64,000 nt of DNA from Gymnogyps californianus (taxonomy: Eukaryota > Chordata > Aves > Accipitriformes > Cathartidae): contig NC_059471.1 in assembly GCF_018139145.2 (NCBI RefSeq), forward strand, positions 81,986,520-82,050,519, given 5' to 3'. The translations under genes were made by a program, and so were the position numbers. Each line of letters starts with the position of its first letter. Within the stretch, counting starts at the first letter, position 1. The notes under the pieces are model-generated. The model was not told where the DNA came from and made no database searches. It saw only the letters and a program-made list of their open reading frames with translations. Below are positions 34,701-47,041 of the stretch, piece after piece.

Positions 34701-37700
34701 CAGCTTGCAAAGTACCTGTAAATGCTCTGGCTGAGCCTCAGACTGATTTTTCAGCTCCTTAAGCAAACCAAAAGATTAAAAGAAAAAGCACTCTCAGTCT
34801 GTTTGAGCTGACATTCTGTTCTTCTGAAAAAATATATACTTTTTTTTTTCAGATTAAACAAAACTTTTTTAGAGAAAGTTGGAGGGGGTTAATAGACCTA
34901 GCCCTATTTCTTACTGATAAGGAAGAGACATAATTTTAGAAGGCACCTTTCAAGGACACCATTTGCTCCTTGTCAATACAGGCCTACTATACAGACTTAA
35001 TTATTAAATGTGAACTGTTCCTCTTCTAAAGTCTCTTCTGAGCTTTCTATTCTTTACACATAGTCCCTATGCTGTTTGTTTCTTTCCTCCTCTGTTGTCT
35101 ATCCTTGCTTTAATTTTTAAAAATTCTTTTTACTGTGAGTCCGGTTAAAAACACCTGTGTGAACCTTTTTTCCCTTGTCTTATGGCTGGGCCCTTCACCG
35201 TGCACCCAGTCTCCTATGACTATCTCCTCATGTTGTATGCCAGAGCCTCTCTACACCCCATCTCCCTATAGCAGCATCCTCCACTTCTCTCCCTTCGCCC
35301 GAGGCTCTGCATGTCCTCCCACCTGCTGTTTCCTCACCACACCTTTGAGTGCCATGAATTTGCTTTTCATTCTCTGTTGGTCCTCACACTTGCCCCTGCC
35401 ACTGTCCCTCCCCAGGTCCCTGTCCCAGCCCCCCGCCAGCATCCTGCCACCCGCCTCCACTCTGCTCCGGAGCCCCTCTCCGAACTCAGCCCTCAAACTA
35501 GGGACTCTTTCCCACTTCTGCTGCTTTTTTGTTTTCTTTCTTACCCACTGACACTCCTAACTTGGCAGCTTGGGACCTGGCTAAAAACAGGGCATTGTTT
35601 TTGCAATAAATAAATAAATTGATCTTTCAGGCTCTCCATGGCTCTAATGAGCAAAGAAAAGGTGGAAACACTCTTGTCCTAATAGAAATCTCAAAGGTAA
35701 GACAATACACTATGGGAGTAAGTGATGAAGCAAATGATTTTTGCAGCCCATTTTTTAGTTAATCAGTACTGCCATCATTCGATAATCTCCTTTTTCAGTG
35801 TGTCTCATATGCCCGTAACACTACCTAAACTGGCTTAATCTTTCCCCTTCCACTTTCCGGCCCTCAGGTCTATGACCCCCTGGCCACTGTGCTCAAGAAA
35901 TGAAACCAGAAACTCTGTCGAACCCGTTGCTTTTGCTCAATCGCTGTAACTTCTGTTGGGCAAGCTGTAATTGCCCTGCCTTTGAGAGCAGGCCTTTTTG
36001 TTTCACATGCCTTGAAGTCAATTAGCTGCAGCCTCTCTCCTCAAGAGAAATGTGCTATGTTGCTGTTGCTCTCCGGTCTGCTCCCAAACACTACCAGTCC
36101 CCACAAAAATGCATGTTCAGCGTGCACAGCATAATAAAACCACTGCCTAAGACTGGCTTGAGCAAACACTGAACTCCAAGTAGTTCTGTGCTGTTGTAGC
36201 ACAGCCTGTGCAGAGAGAAAAAGTATCTCAGAGTTAACTTGACTGACATAACTAGTCCTCCTGCCATCATAGTTGTTACTGTATGCTCAAGCATGTAGGA
36301 TTTCCAGTATGTACTGTGGCCTCATTACAGGAGCAGATCTAGGACAGGAAAAAAACAACCAAAACAACAACTCATCCCCTCTGCAGTCTCACTTACGATC
36401 TAACGATGCAGAGCGCTGAGGCTGCACCGAGTCCCAGAGAAGCACAGACTGCAGGAACCCGTATGCAATGCCGCAAACATCTGCTGACTGGTTTTTCCAA
36501 TGCTAACTATTCCCACAGCAACCTACAGCCTTATTTTCGTGACTTCAGCATGTCTCACACTGTGAGTCTGTAGCGAGAAGCATGTGTGTAAGCAGGTGAA
36601 TGATTATCTGGAAAGATGAGGTAATGTGGTTTCACCTGCGATGTGAAACCTCCCGGCCTCTGTGACCATCTTGATAAGGCCGGCCCCACTTGGCCTGGCA
36701 GGTGCATACCTTTTGAAAGACAATGTAGAGAAACATATCTCAGGAATCAAACTACAGGTCTGAAAAGGTCTGAGACACAGCTTTGTGAGCAGCTTTTATT
36801 TTTTTTCCTTCGGTGACAAGCCTTGTCATGGGTATGAATTTGGGAACGGGATTGTTGTCAAGAGAATTAGGAGTGCATTCAGATTTGCTACTAGGAAAAG
36901 AAACCAGCAGCTGACTGGGCTAACACAGCATTGTAATTAAGCCAGGCGAAAACTAAAACCAGATTGAAACACTCCCATATTTTGAAGCCTTTGAAATTCC
37001 AAACTGCGTCTAATTTTTGTAGCTTAAGCAGATACTACTGTTAGATGCCTTAGCTATCTGCCTTAGGCTGAGGTCATCTTCGAGCCAGGGGTGATCTCAT
37101 GACAGCTATCACATCACATCACACGTTCCTTCCCTGTTCTTCCCAGGGCTAACACATGAACAAAACAATAACTACACTGAAGATTTCTTTCAAAAAAATA
37201 CCATAGATACATCATTTTAAAAATCAGTTAAGACGTGGCGCTGTTAAATATAAAATGCTTTTCTTAAAAGCTAATGTACTGCTCCTTATTTGTGGGAAAG
37301 TCACTTTTACAACATTTTACTGAATGAGATTAAGTCAAAGCCATTCTCTTAAGAAATGAAGCACTCTCTTAAAACCAATTAAGTTACCCAGTCTGTTTCA
37401 ACCTGGGGGGAGCAAAGCAAATGACAGACTGACTTGATCCAAAGCCCCCTGACTTCAGAGGGAGTTTGGCTCATTTTTGGATTAGGTTCTTCTGTAAAAA
37501 GTGACGTAAGTCTTGGTAATGGATACAGAAGCTGTGCTGTTGGATCACCCGGCAGCACAAATTTGATGATATCAGATGTGAACACCTCTGCAGTATGCTG
37601 AATCAGAGTGCAAAATATGTTATGTATGTTGGTTTTATGCCAGCTGCAGGAGGACAAACAATACATCAGCCAAATAAGGTGTACTTTATGTAATACCTTA

Positions 37701-39080
37701 CATGTACCTTATATAATAACAATTCAGACAGACTATGCAAGTCTCTAGGACAAGACGTACCTCCTACCTACATTTTTTGAACCAGTATGAACCAGCAGAG
37801 TGAGTTTGTCTAGCACTTTGCAATCTGTGCCTGTTAGATATGGTACGAGACACCCTAAATAATCTTGTCAAACCACAGCCTAAGCACGTAATAAAACAAG
37901 CTGTTTCATACAAAGTTTCAATCTTACAAGCACAGTCATGCAGCTGAAGTCTCCCCTGGAAACACACGTGTGGTCAGGGGAACCCCTTGTGTGCTCAGAA
38001 TTAAGTAATCAGCTGAGAAGTTGCACAAAAGGGGCATTAATCCATGATTTCCACATTTCAGTTTGGCCATAAAACTGGCAATGTTTAGCTAATACCCCAG
38101 AAATCATTCCAGGCTGGAAGGATATCTATGGAAATACTAAACAAGATGAAGTTTTCTGCGTGGTGGGATCCAGACACCATGTTTGTGCAATCTCTGCAGC
38201 AGGGTTTCTCAAGAGGTTCACGTACCAAGAGGTCCAGAGGTTCTCAGCAGTACCAGAGACGCTCTTCACACCTGAAAATATGAAAAGGGCACATCCTAGA
38301 AGAGCGTTTTCCTGTCATTAAAATATGAAGCGCTGTTCATTCCCTTACTTGGCCCTTCAACAGAAGAAGCCAAATATCAGGAAGAATGTTTGCATATGCC
38401 TCCACAAAAATCAAGGATGCCTTCGCAAATCATTTGCACCAGAAATCATGTATTTGAAAAATGCTGTCCTATTTATAATAATATCATTTGCGAAGAGACA
38501 GTCGGAGTTCCTGGGAATATTACAGCATGCTTAAATGACACCTGAAGCAACACAGAACCATGTTGGGCTCAGGCTGAATATTTTGGAAACTATATTTTTG
38601 GCTGTATTCAGCCCTGTTAATTCAGAGGACTAATCAGTGTGTTACAGAAAGTTTTATTATCTTCCCAAACTCATTTGAGATGACTACTAAAGGAAATATA
38701 TGGCAGTGATTTAACCACAGCAAGTCTCTCAAAAAACAGCTATTTCATTTTGCTTAAACAGAAGAAGCATCCTGAGGAAGAGAGGAGATTTATTTTCATA
38801 AGAGGGTGGAAAACGTAGTCATCTGTCTCCAGAGAAGCTGTAAGCTGTTGGCAGTAAATATTTAACAAATGAAATGTAAGCTGATAATCAGTTTAGTGCT
38901 GTGCCTTTACCCTGAAATTGTCTGTATGAACCCAACTTAGGGCAGAACATCACTTAACTCCTGGCACCTGAGCTATGGCAAGGCAATGCTGAGCTGGAGT
39001 GAATACATTTTCATACACGTTACCACATCCATGTTAACAGTAGACAGAGCTTTCCTGTAATGAGAAAAACTAACCACTGC
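25761..39080. other. Long intergenic stretch, no gene recognised
   Basis: About 13 kb between the two related LTRs with no protein match I can make on either strand. Frames are short (the longest are 159 codons at 26372-26851, T-rich and hydrophobic, and 165 codons at 32635-32138 on the minus strand). Features seen are an A run at about 28471-28486, T runs around 30700-30727, (AAAT)n at about 33014-33032 and 35615-35630, a C/T-rich block at 35110-35560, and an octamer ATGCAAAT at 34568-34575. Some of this may be regulatory, but nothing in the sequence alone proves it. Confidence 0.55.
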
Positions 39081-39085
39081 ACAAG
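39081..39085. repeat. Target-site duplication, left, LTR copy B
   Basis: ACAAG, identical to 40238-40242. Confidence 0.85.
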
Positions 39086-40237
39086 TGTATTGAGTTTGCA
39101 TGGCAATGTTTTGGTAGCAGGGGGGATACAGGGGTGGCTTCTGTGAGAAGCTGCTGGAAGCTTCCCCTATATCCGATAAAGCCAATGCCAGCCGGCTCCA
39201 AGACGGACCCACTGCTGGCCAAGGCTGAGCCCATCAGCGACAGTGGTAGCGCCTCTGGGATAACATATTTAACAAAGGGAAAAAAAAAGTTACAGAGCAG
39301 TAGCAGTTGCAGCTGGAGAGAGGAGTGAGAAGATGTGAGAGGAACAACTCCACAGACACCAAGGTCAGTGAAGAAGGAGGGGGAGGAGGTGCTCCAGGCG
39401 CCGGAGCAGAGATTCCCCTGCAGCCTGTGGTGAAGACCATGGTGAGGCAGGCTGTCCCCCTGCAGCCCATGGAGGTCCACGGTGGAGCAGATATCCACCT
39501 GCAGCCCGTGGAGGACCCCATGCTGGAGCAGGGGGATGCCTGAAGGAGGCTGTGACCCCATGGGAAGCCTGCGCTGGAGCAGGCTCCTGGCAGGACCTGT
39601 GGTCCTGTGGAGAGAGGAGCCCACACTGGAGCAGGTTTGCTGGCAGGACTTGTGACCCCGCGGGGGACCCACGCTGGAGCAGTCTGTTCCTGAAGGACTG
39701 CACCCTGTGGAAGGGACCCACGCTGGAGCAGTTCGTGAAGAACTGTAGCCCGTGGGAAGGACTCATGTTGGAGAAGTTCGTGGAGGACTGTCTCCCGTGG
39801 GAGGGACCCCACGCTGGAGCAGGGGAAGAGTGTGAGGAGTCCTCCCCCTGAGGAGGAAGGAGCGGCAGAAACAGCGTGTGATGAACTGACCCAAACCCCC
39901 ATTCCCCGTCCCCCTGCGCTGCTCGGGGGGGGAGGAGGTAGAGCAAAATTGGCAGTAAAGTTAAGCCCAGGAAGAAGGGAGGGGTGGGGGGAAGGTGTTT
40001 TAAGATTTAGTTTTTATTTCTCATTATCCTACTCTGATTTGATTGGTAATAAATTAAATATATTTTCCCCAAGTCAAATGTGTTTTACCCATGACAGTAA
40101 TTGGTGAATGATCTCCCCCTGTCCTTATCTCGACACATAAGCCTTTTGTTATATTTTCTCTCCCCTGTCCAGCTGAGGAGGGGAGTGATAGAGCGGCTTT
40201 GGTGGGCACCTGGCGTCCAGCCAGGGTCAACCCAACA
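39086..40237 (+). mobile_element. Solo LTR, copy B, same family as 24525-25755
   Basis: Same start (TGTATTGAGTTTG) and body as copy A, ending CCCAACA, with a perfect but different 5-bp target duplication ACAAG (39081-39085 and 40238-40242). It is therefore an independent insertion rather than a segmental duplication. Length is 1152 bp. The TATA-like box is at about 39264-39273 and AATAAA at 40048-40053. The internal array has five CAC(G/A)CTGGAG-type units (39622-39819) against seven in copy A, which accounts for most of the 79-bp length difference. Same orientation as copy A; no internal genes. Frames of up to 222 codons on the minus strand are array shadows. Confidence 0.93.
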
Positions 40238-40242
40238 ACAAG
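40238..40242. repeat. Target-site duplication, right, LTR copy B
   Basis: ACAAG, the partner of 39081-39085; it fixes the 3' end of the LTR at the ACA before it. Confidence 0.85.
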
Positions 40243-43200
40243 AAAAAAACCAGCGCTGCAGAGAAGTCCCAGAAAAGTCAGGTGAGAGCTGTGGTTATCT
40301 GTCAGCTCCTGTTTCCCTGCAGGAGGATGGGGCTCGGCGGTGGCGTCTCGCTGGGAAGGCCGGGTAGAGCTGCGGTGCCCACAGTCAGCAACAGCATCCC
40401 CAGCGGGGTGCTGAGACCACAGTACCCTCAGCTTGCCTGTCAGATGAATGGGCTTCAGTACCTCCCTGGAAGTAAACTATAACAATTCATAGCCTCTTTT
40501 AAATTGTAAATAGGCTGTATTTTTTTTTTTTCCTTGCCCGGACTTAGATTTCACTTCAATGCATTGTTAAAATGTGGGAGATGACCGTAAAACAATCAGA
40601 TGAAGCATTTTTCTTACCTTGGACTGTGTTTAGCATTGGAATGACATGTTATGTTACTGTGGAGTAAGGACTGCATTTGTTTATTCACTGAAATATAGTG
40701 AGAGTCTAATAGTATTTGTGCTCATTTCTCAGCCTTTAGTTTCCCATCTGTTAGTTTTTCTGGAACTCGATCAGTAAAATGTCTTTCAGTCTTCATTTTT
40801 AAGTTCATGCTCTCTATATAGACCATATGTTTCTTATATATTATGCTTTGTCTATATGATGCTCTGTAGGTATAAGTCAGGGTTTTTGTATCTATCTCCT
40901 TTTCAAAAAGTACTTTAAAATTTCTCAGGAACTTTTTTCTAGTCCTTGGTATTCTCAAATATGTACGAGATATAAATCTATGCCACTTTCAGCAGCCAAG
41001 GCAATTTTGCTTAACAGCTTAGTATACATGATCCGAAGAAGTTTGGACATTGCATGAATAGTCTGATATAAACAATTGCCTTCAATAAATAAATTAAGTA
41101 GAAATATAAAAACAACAGTGTCATGTAAAGTGATTTAGTTTACACAGGAATCTAAGTGCAAAATGTCATCATTTGGATGCCAAATACTGTATTAATATGG
41201 GATGGGAATGAGCCACTTACTCCAACTAGCATCTCTATAATCCCAACATCCTGTCTTTCCAGCATTGCTCAGCACTGGAAAGAGCAATCTTCTAGGCTGT
41301 TGGAAATGATCCATTTCATAGATTATTCAGCTTTCTCAGCTCTCCTCCTATGTTACTCACAATCTGAGAAGACCCCAAGACTCATCTCAGTCCCCACTGC
41401 CCACCAACAAGATTCCAGCCAGCACCAGCTCTCCTGGATTTGCAGGTTTTGTCACAAACTCCAAGGCAGCGCTTGTTTGATGCTTGATGAAGGAGAATCC
41501 TACAGCCTCGCGACGGCCCCTGGGCACTGAGATGCTGGGCATTGCAAGAGCAGACCTGGACCAGGGGTTAGGACCTCTACTCCTCTGGGGACCTGAAGGC
41601 CTCTGGTTTGCCGGCCACCTTTAGTCATTCTGAACTGACACATGCAAGGAAAATAAGCATAACACATCTTACACACTTGATAGTTGGTTGCAAGATATCT
41701 CATCTATTCCTTTTTTCTAGCAGGCTGTCAAGCAGATCATCATCAAAGAAGATTTTCACATTTTCCCCAGACTTGGGTTCACTGTTTTTGACAAGTTTCA
41801 TCCTGGCCTTGGGCTCCCCAAAGTGGCTACTGACTGTATATTGACTGTATTTCTCCTTTCCCCTCTTAATTAGTAAAGCATCTATTAAATATAGCTTTGT
41901 TGAAGGGGTAAACTCCTTGTGATTGACTTAATTAGGACATTAACTTGTCCTTTAATTCCTGGTGACTTCTTTTACTCTCATCAGTGAAATTGCATCTTAC
42001 TCAAGCCCAGGGGAATCCAGACCAATATGCCCTGACGCTGTTCAAGCACAGGGTATCCACAAGTACCTGAACTTACGGACAGGAGAAAGCAACCTATACA
42101 GGGCCATCAGATGTCAGTGGATACCTTGAATACCTTCAGTTCGGTTTTACAGCCCCTAGTACGCTGTGCATGGATCAAAGAAGGACTGATAAGCACCTGA
42201 CAGAGAGAACAAATGGTCCCTTCCTATTTTCATTTTACCACAGAAAATTGTTTTTTGAATAAGAAATTAAGAAAACAAGTGCAGACCCAGATACCTAACC
42301 AATAAAAAAGCAGTGGTTATATCTGTGCCTGCATGTGCTTTCTTAAAATTGCTGCCACATGAGGTGTGCGATGAATTCCTGAGGGTGCCAGGACACAGCC
42401 GGCACAATGGGGCAGGTGAGGGAGGCATAGATTTGCATGCCCATGCCTGGACTTGACAGAAGTGCGAGGGACTGAATCCCACAGGCAGGCTGAGCACAAG
42501 AGGTAGCAGGCAACACTAAACTTCCTCATGGCAAAGCACACAAGATCTAGCACAAAAAACCACCACCACCACCGTCACCCTCAAAACCCAAAACAAACAG
42601 AAAAAAACCCCAAGCAGACAAAATGAGCAAAAGACCTATCAAGCTGTCTTCTGTGCCTGTTGGCATGGCTGTTTGTTCTGACCCCTGGGCATCTTGAGAT
42701 GCCTGTGGCTGAAAGCAGCAGAATACCAAGAGTGTCCCACATCACCGTCACTGTCCCGTTCCCTACAGTCTGGGCATCATCCTCATTTCTGTTCTCCCGC
42801 CCTGAAGAGCCCCAGAGGCTCCCTGCAGAAACCGTAGAGTATTCAGGGATGATGTTCACCTCTTGACTTTGGACGTGATAAAGCAGACACGTTCAGTGTT
42901 GTCACACTGGTGGTCCCAGGGCTTCCGTTATTTTCCTCAGCTTTTGTTTTGGCCTCCCTTGAACGCCAGGTCCCTTTATTCCTACAGCAGCCATAGTGAT
43001 GCATGCTGTCAGTGGAAGATGCTGCTGGAACTGGCTGTTTGGCCAGTCAGAAGAGCATCACCTGGGGGCTGGTGTGAAGAGCTCTGTGCTCAGGGCTTAT
43101 GAAAAAGAACCAATGGAAAAGATCTTGCTTTTGCTAAAGATGGATTAAGCACTTCATTGTTACCATCCATCGGTTAGTAGTACAACTCTAGGCAGTCATT

Positions 43201-46200
43201 TCTTGAGTACCTTGACTGTATCTTATCAGCTCACTTATTTTTCAAACAGATGATTACAAACTATTTTGCTGAGTTGGGCATTTAGGTATCTGCACCATTT
43301 TAAAGTCAAATGCAAAAGTCATGCCTGTAGATAAAAATACTATTTAAAGTGCTGTTGCCTCAAAACTTCATGCGTCTGAATGTCAGTTTATACTGGCCCA
43401 TTCACTTGCCTGCAACTACAAGGGGCTCTAGATGAATACAAGTTTAATGTGTGTAGCTCACTTTTCTCTCTCAAGATCTAATAATTATTAAAAAAACAGG
43501 TAATAACTATAGGCTTTACAGGAAAATCATTCAGTGCTTTCTCCTTCTTATTAGGCAAACATCCATTTTTCCCCTCTGTATTTTGTATTGTCCTGTAGCC
43601 AAGTTTTTTATTCTTTCTCATGGTTCAAGGAGGATCCCTTACTGCCTTTAGTCTAACTAGTCCATTAAATGGACCCATATCAAAGTGTTCCTGTAAATCT
43701 AGATTAACCAGGGCATATGCATTTCCCATTTTCCAGCTTGTCCCTAAATTTCTCTGAATTATACACACAGATATAATGACAAGAAGGACAGCTAAGAAGC
43801 TTTCTCTTTCTAAAAGATGAATTTGTCTCAATCTTAAAGATTTAGGCACAGTTTAAGCCAGACCCTGAAGTAGATACTAATATTTCAGCATGTGTTAATA
43901 CTCTTTGCTGAACAGGAACTGAGTTTAGCTTGTGCTTAATTTCCAACAAAACAGGGAATTTCAAACATGGGCTAATTATGTGTTTTGCTGAATTTTCAGC
44001 CTCCAGCAAAACAACCAAAGAACATAGGCGAGCCCACCATCTGAGAAGCTTTCCTGCTTTCTCTTTTCAGGGTGCATTACCTCTGTTTAGTTGTATTTGC
44101 AAATGGTAAAATAAACAAATTGCACTGTGCCTTCTTTAGCTGAACCATTCTTCCCTGGCAAAGGCTGGTTAGTCCACAGCACACCCACTAATACCAGAAG
44201 GCAGAAGACACAAGAAAGAACAAAGATGCATTCACTTAGCACAAAATAAATATGTTGAGAAAGGAATTACTCAAGGCTTGAAAGAATATGAAAATACATT
44301 TTTAATTCTCTATGTACCAGTGTAGCAGCCTGAGTAATAGACAAGAGGAAGTAATTGCTTTAATTTAGCATAAACAATCCCCTGAATTTTACTAATAAAA
44401 CATAGTGGGAACACTTACATTATTAGATTTTTAATAATAAAGCTTATATCTAAAACTGAGCAAAGGAAAAGAAAGCCAAAAAATCCCATTAACTGGGAAA
44501 ATAATTTTAGCTGTACTGAAATTGATTTAAGTATTAGGTATTAGATAGGTTTGATTAGGGAAAAATAATCACAGAACTATCAGAGGAAAAGAGTTGTTAC
44601 TCCCAGTTCATTGAAGAGAACTCACTTAAGGTGGGGTAGACCAGGGCTATGGTAGTGTCTCTACCTTAGACATCTGAATCCACCTCTCCCCATATCTGAG
44701 GAACTGCTGTGGTCACCAGCTGCTAGACTAGGTTAGACTGACAGTTTTTCCTCTTGACCCTTTTTGTTCTCTGTGAATAATGAAACACTGACTGGAGCAG
44801 GGGTAGGTCCAGGTCCTACCTCCTGGGGGAAGGACCCAGCCACCAGCCTGCACAGTCATTCCTCATCACTTAGTCTTTTTCTCACAGTAGTATTTATACA
44901 CAGTGAAACAATATTAAGAGAAGCCTGAAGGAAGCTCATTGTGGACAGCTTTACGAATTGAACGTTGGGTGGTATTCTAAGAAATGGGAGAAAGTCTCTG
45001 GCAATGAGAGGGTGGGGAAAACAAAAGCTTTATTTTTCCACTCCCATTTTCAGACTGGTTTGCATAGCCTTCCTTATAACTTAATTAGGACGAACTGAGT
45101 GGGCAGAAGGGATGGGGAACATGTACACTATATTTCTAAACTGGTTTCCAAGTCACTCAGAGCTTGGAAGCAAAGGAAGTACTGAGAGGGTGGGGTTTCA
45201 CACCACAAAGGCATAATTCACAGAGATCAATGTGACTCCACGAATTCTTTCCCACACCATCTACTGCTCACCACTCTTAGTCCTCAACTCATAAGCCCAC
45301 CTCTGACCTCTACTTCATGCCAAATATCCCTCATTTTATAATCGTAGCCAGGGCTATTGTCTGTCCACAATAATTTGTCTCAGCTTGGGAAAAGAGAAAG
45401 AAAATGTGGGAAGACACATAACTGCTCCCAGAACTCCACCCCTTCCTACACTTATTTTTCCAAAAGCCATTAGTCAGATCCTCACTCTGAGGAGACCAAA
45501 GGCCACTCATGGTTATTTCCCATGAAGCCAGGACTGCCACTCCAAACTAAAGGACTCCTTTGCAAATACGCGTCATGTGGAGGGCTTCACCGTTTCAGAG
45601 AGAATTTTCTTTCTGAGCACTCAGAAAAATGACATTCTGTTCCAAAGTAACTACATGCCAAGTTTCAAGCTGAAGTTATTTTGGGGTTATCCAAGCAAGC
45701 AAGAAAAGAAAATACACATCCCCAAAATGTTTTAACTACAGAAATTTATGTTCAGGGTCTAAATAACTCAGAAGATGCCTAAAAAACTTTTGTGAATGAT
45801 AAAAAAAGTCACTTAAAAGCATAGGGGTCAAATAAAGCATGAAAAATATCAAACTACTGGACAAATTACAAACATGTGAAAATGTGAATTTAAAACTTTA
45901 AAATCGGCCTTACCTCCACCATTTTTTCTTCAATGAAAAGAATAAAAGTAGATTAAGTTACAAAACAATTTCCTCAATATGGATTTTGCCATGTCAGTTC
46001 GTTTAGAAATAATTCAGAATTACTCTTGTCATGTCAGATGAAAAACTGTCAAGAACGCTCCAACGAAATATATCTTCATTATAGCAGGCGTTGTTATTTG
46101 TGTCTTCCAAAGGTTACCTTGGTAACTTTTTTACACTGATGTCCCACAAATTGCATAGTCCCGATCCTGTTGTACTAGAGACAGCTAACCCTTTCAAGAA

Positions 46201-46430
46201 TGCTAAATCATATTTCAATGACATTCTGTACCTTGACTTCTGAAACTTTGTTTTGTCTGACTCGTTCAATGTACAGGTACAGAAGCAAAGGGAGGAACAG
46301 AAGGTGTTGACTGAGTGACCTTAAGAATAAAAGACCACATTGTATCTTGTTATCTCAGGTATTTCTTTTTTAAAGTCTCTCCCCTTCTTTATACTTTGGA
46401 ATAAGATGACCATGAAAAATAGAGCTTAGT
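40243..46430. other. Intergenic, no gene recognised
   Basis: Mostly AT-rich unique DNA. The longest frame is 124 codons (41156-41530, plus), without domain or splice support. I see no repeat or RNA gene in it. Confidence 0.6.
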
Positions 46431-47041
46431 TGTCGTGGTTTAACCCCAGCCAGCAGCTAAGCACCACGTAGCCACTCCCTCACTCCCCTCCTTGCTCCCA
46501 GTGGGATGGGGAGGAGAATCGGGAAAAAAGGTAAAACTCGTGGGTTGAGATAAGAATGGTTTAATAACTAAAGTAAAATATAATACTAAAAATAATAATA
46601 ATGAAATATAATAATAACAATAGTAATAATAATAGTAATGAAAAGGAATATAACAAAAAAAAGGGGGGGGAGGGAGAGAAAAAAACCCCAGTGATGCACA
46701 ACGCAATTGCTCACCACCCGCTGACCAATGCCCAAGCAGCGATCCGCCCCTCCCGGCCAACTCCCCCCTGTTTATATACTGAGCATGACGTTCCATGGTA
46801 TGGAATACCCTTTGGCTAGTTCGGGTCAGCTCTCCTGGCTATGCTCCCTCCCAGCCTCTTGCACACCTGCTTGCTGGCAGAGCATGGGAAACTGGAAAGT
46901 CCTTGACTTAGGATAAGCGCTACTTAGCAACAACTAAAATATCAGCATGTTATCAACATTATTCTCACACTAAATCCAAAACACAGCACTGTACCAGCTA
47001 CTAAGAAGAAAATTAACCCTATCCCAGCCGAAACCAGGACA
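46431..47041 (+). mobile_element. Solo LTR of a second avian ERV family
   Basis: It starts TGTCGTGGTTTAACCCCAGC and ends AAACCAGGACA. This matches a LTR type that I recall as very common in birds, with the characteristic GGGTTGAGATAAGAATGGTT segment and a TATA box TTTATATA at 46771-46778 followed by CTGAGCATGACG. Flanks are TTAGT (46426-46430) and TTAGC (47042-47046), a 5-bp duplication with one mismatch. Length is 611 bp. An AAT/ATA-rich simple repeat (about 46578-46640) and an A/G-rich run follow the 5' part. No internal retroviral genes are present. Unrelated in sequence to the LTRs at 24.5 and 39.1 kb. Confidence 0.88.
46578..46640. repeat. AAT/ATA microsatellite inside the LTR
   Basis: Imperfect trinucleotide AAT/ATA/ATG units in the 5' third of the LTR. 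Probably expanded after insertion. Confidence 0.75.
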
